Assembly (NCBI GenBank): GCA_030836925.1
Contig: JAUPLK010000078.1
Location: 1 to 7,228, forward strand
Reading direction: 5' to 3'
Source of the DNA: Pseudomonadota bacterium
Lineage (GTDB): Bacteria > Pseudomonadota > Gammaproteobacteria > Steroidobacterales > GCA-2729495
DNA: 7,228 nucleotides
Part shown: positions 1 to 5,244 of the stretch, one piece after another
Position numbering within the stretch: position 1 is the stretch's first letter
Layout of the letters: every line of letters begins with the position of its first letter
Notes under the pieces: model-generated
Databases searched by the model: none
Told to the model about the DNA's origin: nothing
The model's input: the letters and a program-made list of their open reading frames with translations, nothing else
Translations under genes and position numbers: made by a program

Positions 1-1
1 A

Positions 2-568
2 TCCGTCAAGGCGGTGACCGGAGTACCAATCAAGTTCCTCGGCACCGGCGAGGCCGTTGCCGAGCTCGAGCCCTTCCATCCCGACCGCATGGCCTCGCGC
101 ATACTTGGTATGGGCGATGTGCTGGGTCTGGTCGAGGAGGTGCAGCGCAAGGCTGATCATGCGGCAGCGGCGCAACTTGCCGAAAAGATTTCCACCGGCA
201 AGCAGTTTGACCTCAACGACCTGCGTGCCCAGCTCGAGCAGATCAGCGGTCTGGGCGGGGTCGAGAGCATGCTGGACAAATTGCCGCTGCCCGCAGGCAT
301 GTCGGCGGAAAAGCTTGCCGGGCAGGTCGACCCTCGCATGCTGCGTCGCCAGATCGCGATCATCAACTCGATGACCGCCCGGGAGCGCCGCCGGCCCGGA
401 ATCATCGATGGATCGCGCCGCAAGCGCATAGCGGCGGGTTCCGGCCTGCCGGTGCAGGCAGTCAACCAGCTGCTGAAGCAACATACCCAGATGCAGAAAA
501 TGATGAAAAAGATGGGGCAGGGCGGTTTGCGGCGCATGATGCGGGGATTACCCGGCTTTGGCCGGTAG
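2..568 (+). CDS. ffh: Signal recognition particle protein Ffh, 3' part (end of G domain plus M domain)
   Basis: This is the C-terminal 188 residues of Ffh, the GTPase that binds 4.5S RNA and delivers ribosome-nascent chain complexes to FtsY at the inner membrane. The reading frame is open at the left edge, so the N domain and most of the GTPase domain lie upstream. The visible start is the end of the G domain: a VPIKFLGTGE stretch, then the F-x-P-x-R-x-A-S-R-I-L-G-M-G-D segment that leads into the M domain. The M domain shows the RNA-binding helix-turn-helix region with SMTARERRRPGII and SRRKRIAAGSG. It is followed by VNQLLKQHTQMQKMMKKMG, a methionine-rich segment typical of the signal-peptide groove. 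The C-terminus ends soon after in a Gly/Arg/Met-rich tail, as in many proteobacterial Ffh proteins. Stop is TAG at 566-568. Identity is certain; only the 5' end is missing. Confidence 0.97.
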   Translation, partial: SVKAVTGVPIKFLGTGEAVAELEPFHPDRMASRILGMGDVLGLVEEVQRKADHAAAAQLAEKISTGKQFDLNDLRAQLEQISGLGGVESMLDKLPLPAGMSAEKLAGQVDPRMLRRQIAIINSMTARERRRPGIIDGSRRKRIAAGSGLPVQAVNQLLKQHTQMQKMMKKMGQGGLRRMMRGLPGFGR

Positions 569-604
569 CCAAACCGTCGCGAACGGTGCTAATCGCCGAA
601 TTTT
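557..604 (+). promoter_or_regulatory. Cluster of short stem-loops at the ffh stop, possible weak terminator or processing site
   Basis: Three short inverted repeats follow one another. The first is TTTGGC (557-562) with GCCAAA (568-573), a perfect 6-bp stem around the ffh stop. The second is ACCGT (573-577) with ACGGT (583-587). The third is CGGTG (584-588) with CGCCG (594-598), 5 bp including one G-U pair, followed by AATTTT (599-604). Only the third is followed by a T run, and it is too short for a convincing intrinsic terminator. The second and third compete for the same CGGT bases and cannot form together. The structures are seen directly; any role in ending ffh transcription or separating it from rpsP is inference. 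Confidence 0.3.
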
Positions 605-620
605 CAAGTAACATTCCCGG

Positions 621-649
621 TTTACACGTGCCCGGCATCCAGATTTAAC
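621..649 (+). promoter_or_regulatory. Candidate sigma70-type promoter upstream of rpsP
   Basis: TTTACA at 621-626 matches the -35 consensus at five of six positions. TTTAAC at 644-649 matches the -10 consensus at four of six, and the spacer is exactly 17 bases. This is the best promoter-like arrangement in the 97-base gap between ffh and rpsP, where an operon promoter is expected. Against it, transcription would start near 656, leaving a leader of only about 10 bases that lacks the AGGA at 650-653. It may therefore be a chance match, with the true promoter further upstream or rpsP read through from ffh. Confidence 0.25.
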
Positions 650-665
650 AGGAATTAGCAGAACG

Positions 666-932
666 ATGGTTACTATCCGTCTGTCCCGCGGAGGCGCCAA
701 GGCGCGGCCGTTTTACCATATCGTTGTTTGTGACTCGCGCCGTGCCCGAGATGGCCGGTATGTCGAGCGGGTTGGGTTCTTCAGCCCCATGGCGACGGCA
801 AACGAAGAAAAGCTGCGCATAGATCTCGCACGGGTCGATTACTGGACCGGTGTCGGGGCGCAGCTTTCAGACCGTGTCGCCTCGCTGTTGAAGAACTTCC
901 GGCGCCAGGCTGAGGTTGCCAAAGCCGCCTGA
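666..932 (+). CDS. rpsP: Small ribosomal subunit protein bS16
   Basis: Ribosomal protein S16 (88 residues) is an early-binding 16S rRNA protein needed for 30S assembly. The N-terminus MVTIRLSRGGAKARPFYHIVV, residues 1-21, is the family signature. It continues with DSRRARDGRYVERVGFF (residues 23-39) and DYWTGVGAQLSDRVASLL (residues 58-75), all standard for S16. The length is close to the usual 80-90 residues. The ATG at 666 is the only start that keeps the conserved N-terminus. A modest AGGA lies at 650-653, about 12 bases upstream, which is rather far. It is the first gene of the S16-RimM-TrmD-L19 cluster, 97 bases after ffh and 75 bases before rimM. Confidence 0.97.
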   Translation: MVTIRLSRGGAKARPFYHIVVCDSRRARDGRYVERVGFFSPMATANEEKLRIDLARVDYWTGVGAQLSDRVASLLKNFRRQAEVAKAA

Positions 933-939
933 GCGCTGC

Positions 940-959
940 CGGTCCTGGTTTGAGGACCG
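940..959 (+). promoter_or_regulatory. Perfect 7-bp stem-loop in the rpsP-rimM spacer
   Basis: CGGTCCT (940-946) pairs perfectly with AGGACCG (953-959) across a six-base GGTTTG loop, starting 8 bases after the rpsP stop. No T run follows, so it is not a standard intrinsic terminator. In E. coli the same operon is known to express rimM and trmD far below the two ribosomal protein genes, with mRNA structure early in rimM implicated. A hairpin here could protect the rpsP message from 3' decay, cause partial attenuation or mark a processing site. The stem is seen directly; its role is inference. Confidence 0.45.
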
Positions 960-1007
960 TGAGGCCCGGCTGCATGTGTCGGTGCTCGTTTCCGGTATCG
1001 GCAGTCC

Positions 1008-1520
1008 ATGATCGCAGCCAATGACAAAAAGGTGCCGGTAGGCCGGATCAGCGGGTTGTTTGGGGTTCGTGGCTGGGTAAAGGTTTATTCCTATACCGAT
1101 CCCCGCGAGAACGTCGTCCACTACAGTCCGTGGCATCTGGTCCTCGATGGCCAGAGCCGGCAGGTCAGGGTGCTTGCAGGGCGTGCGCACGGCGACAGCG
1201 TGGTTGCCTCGATCGAGGGAGTTCAGGACCGGGATGCAGCGGCGGCGCTGATAGGTGCCGAGATCGAAGTCGATCGGGCCGTGTTCGGCAAGACTGCTCG
1301 CCAGCAGTTTTACTGGACGGATCTGCAGGGCATGCAAGTTCAGACCCTGACTGGCGAGGTTCTTGGCACGGTGGATCACCTGTTCGAGACCGGTGCCAAT
1401 GACGTGATGATCGTGGTCGGTGAAGGCCGGCATCTGGTGCCCTTCCTGTACGGCAGGGTGGTTACCGGAGTCGATGCGGACCAGCGCGTGATCACGGTTG
1501 ACTGGGATCCGGCTTTTTAG
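1008..1520 (+). CDS. rimM: Ribosome maturation factor RimM
   Basis: RimM (170 residues) binds S19 and the 30S head and assists late maturation of the 3' domain of 16S rRNA. The N-terminal RimM domain shows VPVGRISGLFGVRGWVKVYS at about residues 9-28. The glycine-rich G-x-x-x-G-x-x-G pattern near the start is the family hallmark. The C-terminal PRC-barrel begins around QFYWTDLQGMQV (about residues 99-110), continues through GANDVMIVV and the LVPF strand, and ends with a VDWDPAF tail. Length matches the family (about 170-180). Start ATG 1008 puts the glycine motif at the usual distance from the N-terminus. No good Shine-Dalgarno sequence precedes it, which fits low expression relative to the flanking ribosomal protein genes. 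It is 75 bases after rpsP and 35 bases before trmD. Confidence 0.96.
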   Translation: MIAANDKKVPVGRISGLFGVRGWVKVYSYTDPRENVVHYSPWHLVLDGQSRQVRVLAGRAHGDSVVASIEGVQDRDAAAALIGAEIEVDRAVFGKTARQQFYWTDLQGMQVQTLTGEVLGTVDHLFETGANDVMIVVGEGRHLVPFLYGRVVTGVDADQRVITVDWDPAF

Positions 1521-1528
1521 CCCGATCC
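1505..1528 (+). promoter_or_regulatory. Stem-loop around the rimM stop codon
   Basis: GGATCCGGC (1505-1513) pairs with GCCCGATCC (1520-1528), giving eight base pairs with one internal C-C mismatch and a TTTTTA loop. The rimM TAG stop (1518-1520) sits at the loop and base of the 3' arm. The structure ends 12 bases before the GAGGA ribosome-binding sequence of trmD (1541-1545), so ribosomes terminating on rimM would have to open it. It could affect coupling of trmD translation to rimM. No T run follows, so a terminator is unlikely. Function is inferred. Confidence 0.4.
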
Positions 1529-1555
1529 GGAGCTGACGACGAGGATGCGCTGAGC

Positions 1556-2332
1556 GTGGATATCGCGGTGGTATCGCTGTTTCCGGAGATGCTCGCGCCG
1601 TTCGCGGAGCTGGGCGTGGTCGGGCGGGCGGTGCAGCGTGGCCTGGTGCGGATGGAGTCGATCGATCCGCGCCGCTATGCGACCGACGCGCATGGTACGG
1701 TTGACGACCGGCCCTATGGCGGTGGTCCGGGGATGCTGCTGCGGGTCGAGCCCTTTGCAACCGCGATAGCGGCTGCACGGAGCCGGATGCCGGACGGAAG
1801 TCCGGTGATCTTTCTGACGCCCCAGGGGCGCAGCTTTGATCAGACAGTGGCGCGACGGCTGGCGACATTGCCCGGGATGGTGCTGGTCGCAGGCCGCTAC
1901 GAGGGCTTTGACGAACGATTGATCGAGATGGCCTGCGATGAAGAATTGTCGCTTGGCGATTTCGTGCTGAGTGGCGGCGAGCTGGCGGCGATGGCCGTCA
2001 TCGACGCGACGCTGAGATTGCTGCCGGGTGTGCTCGGTGATGAACAGTCTGCCGTCGAGGATTCATTCTCGGCGGGTCTGCTTGATCACCCGCACTACAC
2101 GCGGCCTGAAGTCGTGGAGGGCAGGACTGTTCCAGGCGTGCTGCTGGCGGGTGATCACGAAGCCATCCGCCGCTGGCGCAGGAAGCAGGCGCTGGGCAGA
2201 ACCAGCCTGCGCAGGCCCGAGTTGCTGCAGGGCCAGAGCCTGACGAGCGAAGATCGCAGGCTGCTTGACGAGTTTATCGAGGAACGGCGGCTCCGAAGTA
2301 ATGACGGTAACCGCCCGCTGCACCAGGCCTGA
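1556..2332 (+). CDS. trmD: tRNA (guanine-N1-)-methyltransferase TrmD
   Basis: TrmD (258 residues) uses S-adenosylmethionine to methylate N1 of G37, next to the anticodon, preventing +1 frameshifts. It is a homodimeric SPOUT enzyme with a trefoil knot. Visible landmarks are SLFPEM at 7-12, TVDDRPYGGGPGML at 48-61, LTPQGRSFDQ at 87-96, GRYEGFDERLIE at 113-124 and LGDFVLSGGELAAMAVIDA at 133-151. Arg154 and catalytic Asp169, in PGVLGD...VEDSF, align at the same numbers as the E. coli active-site residues. HPHYTRPE and RRWRRKQALGRTSLRRPELL form the C-terminal tRNA-binding part. The start is GTG at 1556 with GAGGA at 1541-1545, 10 bases upstream. A non-ATG start suits the low level of TrmD expected in this operon. 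No key residue is missing. Confidence 0.97.
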   Translation: MDIAVVSLFPEMLAPFAELGVVGRAVQRGLVRMESIDPRRYATDAHGTVDDRPYGGGPGMLLRVEPFATAIAAARSRMPDGSPVIFLTPQGRSFDQTVARRLATLPGMVLVAGRYEGFDERLIEMACDEELSLGDFVLSGGELAAMAVIDATLRLLPGVLGDEQSAVEDSFSAGLLDHPHYTRPEVVEGRTVPGVLLAGDHEAIRRWRRKQALGRTSLRRPELLQGQSLTSEDRRLLDEFIEERRLRSNDGNRPLHQA

Positions 2333-2351
2333 ATCCGGCCGATGCAGACGG

Positions 2352-2373
2352 GTTTGAACAGGCGTTTGAACAG
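2352..2373 (+). repeat. Two direct copies of a 10-base word just upstream of rplS
   Basis: GTTTGAACAG occurs at 2352-2361 and again at 2364-2373, a 12-base period, in the 55-base trmD-rplS spacer. It ends 14 bases before the ATG of rplS and forms no obvious hairpin. It may be a small tandem duplication or a repeated binding word in the L19 leader. The repeat is certain; meaning is unknown. Confidence 0.5.
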
Positions 2374-2387
2374 AGTTGGACACGACC

Positions 2388-2732
2388 ATGCGAAACATCA
2401 TCGAAACACTCGAATCCGAAGCCCTCAAGACCGGGATCCCCGACTTTGTACCCGGCGACACCGTCGTGGTGCAGGTGCGGGTCAAGGAAGGCAATCGTGA
2501 GCGTCTGCAGGCCTATGAAGGTGTGGTCATTGCCCGCCGGAACCGGGGCCTGAACTCCTCGTTTACCGTGCGCAAGGTATCGCATGGCGAAGGTGTGGAG
2601 CGGGTATTTCCGCTGCACAGCCCGACGGTTGCCGAGATCACCGTAAAGCGCCGTGGTGCGGTGCGCCGCGCCAAGCTCTACTACCTGCGTGATCGCAGCG
2701 GCAAGTCCGCGCGCATTCGCGAAAAGGTCTGA
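2388..2732 (+). CDS. rplS: Large ribosomal subunit protein bL19
   Basis: Ribosomal protein L19 (114 residues) sits at the 30S-50S interface of the 50S subunit. The protein reads MRNIIETLE at the start, then PDFVPGDTVVVQVRVKEG (about residues 18-35), RERLQAYEGVVIARRNRGLN, FTVRKVSHGEGVERVFPLHSP and a basic end with RRAKLYYLRDRSGKSARIREK. This is essentially the full L19 pattern and length. I chose ATG 2388 because family members start a few residues before the NII helix. An in-frame TTG at 2376 would add four residues (MDTT) and cannot be excluded. Neither start has a strong Shine-Dalgarno sequence, which is odd for a highly made ribosomal protein. It is the last gene of the ribosomal cluster, and no terminator-like structure follows. 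Confidence 0.96.
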   Translation: MRNIIETLESEALKTGIPDFVPGDTVVVQVRVKEGNRERLQAYEGVVIARRNRGLNSSFTVRKVSHGEGVERVFPLHSPTVAEITVKRRGAVRRAKLYYLRDRSGKSARIREKV

Positions 2733-2743
2733 CGCTCCGGGAC

Positions 2744-3658
2744 TTGCCGGTGCCCCGTCTGTCACGGTATCGCGCTGGTCCGGATCCATACCGGTCGGGA
2801 CTCGGACTGAGTCGTGCGATCGCCGCTGTCCTGTGTGCCGGACTGCTGTCCGGCTGCGCCAGCATGGCGCAGTCGGCCGCATCCGATTTCGCTGCCAATC
2901 TCTCGACAGCGATCCTCAACCAGGATGATCCGGAACTCGTTGGCGACAGCCTTCCTGCCTATCTGCTGATCCTCGACTCGCTGGCCGCTGCGCCGGATGC
3001 CTCAGGCGATGTGCTCGGCGCAGCCGCCCGACTCTATGCGGCTTATGCCGTGGTGTTCGTGGCGGATCCCGACCGCTCGGCAAATCTTGCCGCCCATGCG
3101 CGCGACCATGGTGTGCGTGCCCTGTGCGCTGATGGCGGCCAGCCCGTTTGCGGTATCGACAAGTTGCCCTATGGCGATCTGGAGTTGCAGCTTGGCAAGG
3201 CCGGGTCCGACGATGCCTCGGTATTGTTGAGCTACGTCATCGGCTCGCTCGCCTACATACGAACGCACGGTGAAGACTGGGCGGCGCTCGCCGAACTGCC
3301 GAGGATTGAAAGCGTCCTGAACCGGTTGCTGGTGATCAGTCCTGACCGTGATGCAGCGCTGGTCAATACCTATCTCGGGGTGCTCAATACGCTGCGGCCA
3401 GCGGCGCTGGGTGGCCAGCCTGAACGCGGACAGATGTATTTCGAGCGTGCGCTCGAGCTGACCGGCCGCCGCGATCTCGGTGTGCTGGTCGACTATGCGC
3501 GGGGTTATGCGCGTCTCGTCTACGACCGTGAATTGCATGACCGGCTTCTCAATGAAGTGTTGAAGGCGGATCCCCGCCAGCCAGGCTATACACTTTTCAA
3601 TATACTGGCTCAGCGACAGGCCGCCGGTCTGCTCGCTTCAGCCGATGATTACTTCTAG
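2744..3658 (+). CDS. tatT: TatT-family TRAP transporter-associated lipoprotein
   Basis: A predicted exported lipoprotein of the TAtT family, named for the Treponema pallidum TatT protein (Tp0956), an all-helical TPR-like partner of the TRAP binding protein TatP (Tp0957). Counting from TTG 2744, residues 22-38 form a hydrophobic signal segment ending in a lipobox, LSGC, with Cys38 the predicted lipidated residue. The +2 residue is Ala, so an outer-membrane destination is plausible. The rest looks helical. The C-terminal half carries the family pattern: an LGG turn at 222-224, then YFERALELTGRRDLG, VDYARGY, LLNEVLKADP and FNILAQRQAAGLLASADDYF. The start is uncertain: TTG 2744 lies 11 bases after rplS, while GTG 2750 has CGGGA 7 bases upstream. 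The gene directly precedes the binding-protein gene, supporting the TRAP assignment. Its precise role in transport is not established. Confidence 0.85.
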   Translation: MPVPRLSRYRAGPDPYRSGLGLSRAIAAVLCAGLLSGCASMAQSAASDFAANLSTAILNQDDPELVGDSLPAYLLILDSLAAAPDASGDVLGAAARLYAAYAVVFVADPDRSANLAAHARDHGVRALCADGGQPVCGIDKLPYGDLELQLGKAGSDDASVLLSYVIGSLAYIRTHGEDWAALAELPRIESVLNRLLVISPDRDAALVNTYLGVLNTLRPAALGGQPERGQMYFERALELTGRRDLGVLVDYARGYARLVYDRELHDRLLNEVLKADPRQPGYTLFNILAQRQAAGLLASADDYF

Positions 3659-3673
3659 AGGCAGATTTTTCCA

Positions 3674-4708
3674 ATGATGCTGCTGCAACGAACGTCAAAG
3701 GCGCTGCGCGTCCTGATCATTCTCGCTGGCGCCTGTGTGCCTGCCGTACTGCATGCAACCGACCTCAAGATCGCAACGGTTGCGCCGGAGGGATCATCCT
3801 GGATGAAGGACCTGCGCGCAGCAGGTCTGCAGATCAGGGACCGGACAGCTGGTCGCGTCAACCTGAAGTTTTACGGCGGCGGCATACAGGGCAGTGACCG
3901 GAAGGTTCTGCGCAAGATCCGCATCGGCCAGTTGCACGGTGGCGTGTTCACGTCCAATGGCCTGCAGGAGCGCTATCCGGATGTCGTCATCTACGGTTCG
4001 CCGATGCTTTTCGACACGCTCGACGAAGTGGATTTCGTGCGCAGCCGCCTGGACGAGCGGCTCACCGCGGGCCTTGAGAAGGCCGGCTTCGTGTCCTTCG
4101 GCTTTGCAGGCGGTGGCTTTGCCTACCTGTTGTCGAACAAGCCGGTAAGGGGCATTGCCGACCTGCGTGGCCAGAAGATCTGGGTGCCGGAAGGCGACCC
4201 GACCAGCTATGCAGCCATGCAGTCACTGGAACTCTCGCCCGTCGCATTGCCGATTACCGACGTGCTGACAGGCCTGCAGACCGGTTTGCTGAACATCGTG
4301 GCGACGCCGCCGGTCGGTGCCGTGGTGCTGCAGTGGTACACGAAGACGAAATACATCACGACCCAGCCGCTCAGCTACACGATCGGACTGCTCGCCATCG
4401 ACAAGAATGCACTCAAGAGCGTCAGTCCAGCGGATCAGGCTGTACTGCGCGAGGTGATGACGAAGCTCTACACGCATTTCGATGCGCAAAACCGCATCGA
4501 CAACGCCAAGGCTGAAAATGCCCTGCGGGCCAACGGCATGCAGTTCCTTGAACTGGATCCGGCCGAAGTCCCGGTGTGGCGCGCATCCACGGCAGCGGCG
4601 ATGGACAAACTGGCGGCCAGCGGCAGCATCTCCGCCGATCTGTTGCGCGAGGCCCGCAGCCATGTGCAGGAATATCGTGCCACCAGGGCGGCTGGTCCAG
4701 GTCGGTGA
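3674..4708 (+). CDS. dctP: TRAP transporter periplasmic substrate-binding protein (DctP/TatP family)
   Basis: The solute receptor of the TRAP importer, 344 residues. Residues 1-28 look like a type I signal peptide (basic start, hydrophobic core, cleavage after LHA), so the mature protein begins TDLKIATVAPEGSSW, the usual first strand. Further family landmarks are YGGGIQGSDRKVLRKIRIGQLHGG (67-90 region), GSPMLFDTLDEVDF, FAGGGFAYLLSNKPV, DLRGQKIWVPEGDP (163-176), TGLQTGLLNIV and the long C-terminal helix. Where classical C4-dicarboxylate and sialate receptors have a carboxylate-binding arginine in the KIR-type motif, this protein has Trp170, as I align it. That argues against a simple carboxylate ligand. 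ATG 3674 (a second ATG follows at once) has AGAGG at 3657-3661, overlapping the tatT stop. Cys21 lies in the signal peptide but lacks a proper lipobox. The substrate is unknown. Confidence 0.92.
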   Translation: MMLLQRTSKALRVLIILAGACVPAVLHATDLKIATVAPEGSSWMKDLRAAGLQIRDRTAGRVNLKFYGGGIQGSDRKVLRKIRIGQLHGGVFTSNGLQERYPDVVIYGSPMLFDTLDEVDFVRSRLDERLTAGLEKAGFVSFGFAGGGFAYLLSNKPVRGIADLRGQKIWVPEGDPTSYAAMQSLELSPVALPITDVLTGLQTGLLNIVATPPVGAVVLQWYTKTKYITTQPLSYTIGLLAIDKNALKSVSPADQAVLREVMTKLYTHFDAQNRIDNAKAENALRANGMQFLELDPAEVPVWRASTAAAMDKLAASGSISADLLREARSHVQEYRATRAAGPGR

Positions 4709-5244
4709 CCTGGTCGCAGCAATCGCCGGATTCGTCCGGTGAGTCCGGCGGCATACTCAGGCGCGCCGAGCGTATCGGACGCGGGCTGGAAAACCTCCTG
4801 CTCGCCATCATCCTGTTTGCCATGATCGGCCTGGCTGCCTGGCAGGTTGTCTTGCGCAATGTCGCAGGCAGCGGCATCGGTTGGGCAGATGAAGCGTTGC
4901 GGCTGATGGTGCTGTGGGCAGCGATCGTCGGTGCGGTGGCCGCCAGCCGGGACAACGTGCATCTGCGCATCGACCTGCTGTCGCGATTTCTTTCCAGAAC
5001 CGGACGCATGCTGACTGCAGCCGTCGTCGATCTGTTCACGGTTGGCGTGGCCGGGGTTCTGGCCTGGTATTCCTGGGAGTTTGTCGCCGAGTCACGCGAG
5101 TTTGGCGACCAGATTTTCAATGACCTGCCGGTCTGGCCCTTTCAGGCCGTGCTGCCTGCCGGATTCGTGTTGATCGCATACCGGTATTCGATCGCTGCCG
5201 TCGGCCAGTTGCTGGCCTTGTCACGCCGCAGGGTACAGCCGTGA
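4705..5244 (+). CDS. dctQ: TRAP transporter small permease subunit DctQ
   Basis: The small membrane subunit (179 residues, four predicted membrane helices), which packs against DctM in the inner membrane. After a short polar N-terminus the DctQ pattern is clear: ENLLLAIILFAMIGLAAWQV (about 29-48), the LRN motif, then WADEALRLMVLWAAIVGAVA (60-79) and the R-D-N-V-H-L-R-I-D segment (82-90). Two later hydrophobic stretches lie at about 103-127 and 142-172. I chose GTG 4705 as start because it forms a 4-base GTGA overlap with the stop of the binding-protein gene and gives a normal family length. Longer starts, such as one near 4576, would run far into the upstream gene and add a tail without family character. 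It overlaps dctM by 4 bases, so translation is probably coupled. Confidence 0.92.
   Translation: MTWSQQSPDSSGESGGILRRAERIGRGLENLLLAIILFAMIGLAAWQVVLRNVAGSGIGWADEALRLMVLWAAIVGAVAASRDNVHLRIDLLSRFLSRTGRMLTAAVVDLFTVGVAGVLAWYSWEFVAESREFGDQIFNDLPVWPFQAVLPAGFVLIAYRYSIAAVGQLLALSRRRVQP

Noticed and set aside
867..1868. Long minus-strand open frame of 333 codons across rimM and trmD
   Set aside because: It lies antisense to two unmistakable genes, and its protein is rich in Arg, Pro, His and Ala with no family pattern. Such frames are common opposite GC-rich genes.
2326..2340. GGCC/GGCC inverted repeat around the trmD stop codon
   Set aside because: Only four base pairs of a self-complementary word, expected by chance at this GC content.
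2376..2387. TTG 2376 as the start of rplS
   Set aside because: It adds four residues beyond the usual L19 N-terminus, and ATG 2388 is the more conventional codon. It is kept as an alternative only.
3674..3736. DctP as a lipoprotein with Cys21 as the lipidated residue
   Set aside because: The residues before Cys21 (LAGA) do not match a lipobox, and a normal signal peptidase I site follows at LHA/TD.
4576..4704. 43-residue N-terminal extension of DctQ starting at ATG 4576
   Set aside because: It would overlap dctP by over 130 bases with non-family sequence. The GTG at 4705, with a GTGA overlap, gives the standard DctQ length.
4422..5120. Minus-strand open frames opposite the dctP-dctQ junction
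   Set aside because: They are low-complexity shadow translations without motifs, fully overlapped by the dctP and dctQ genes.
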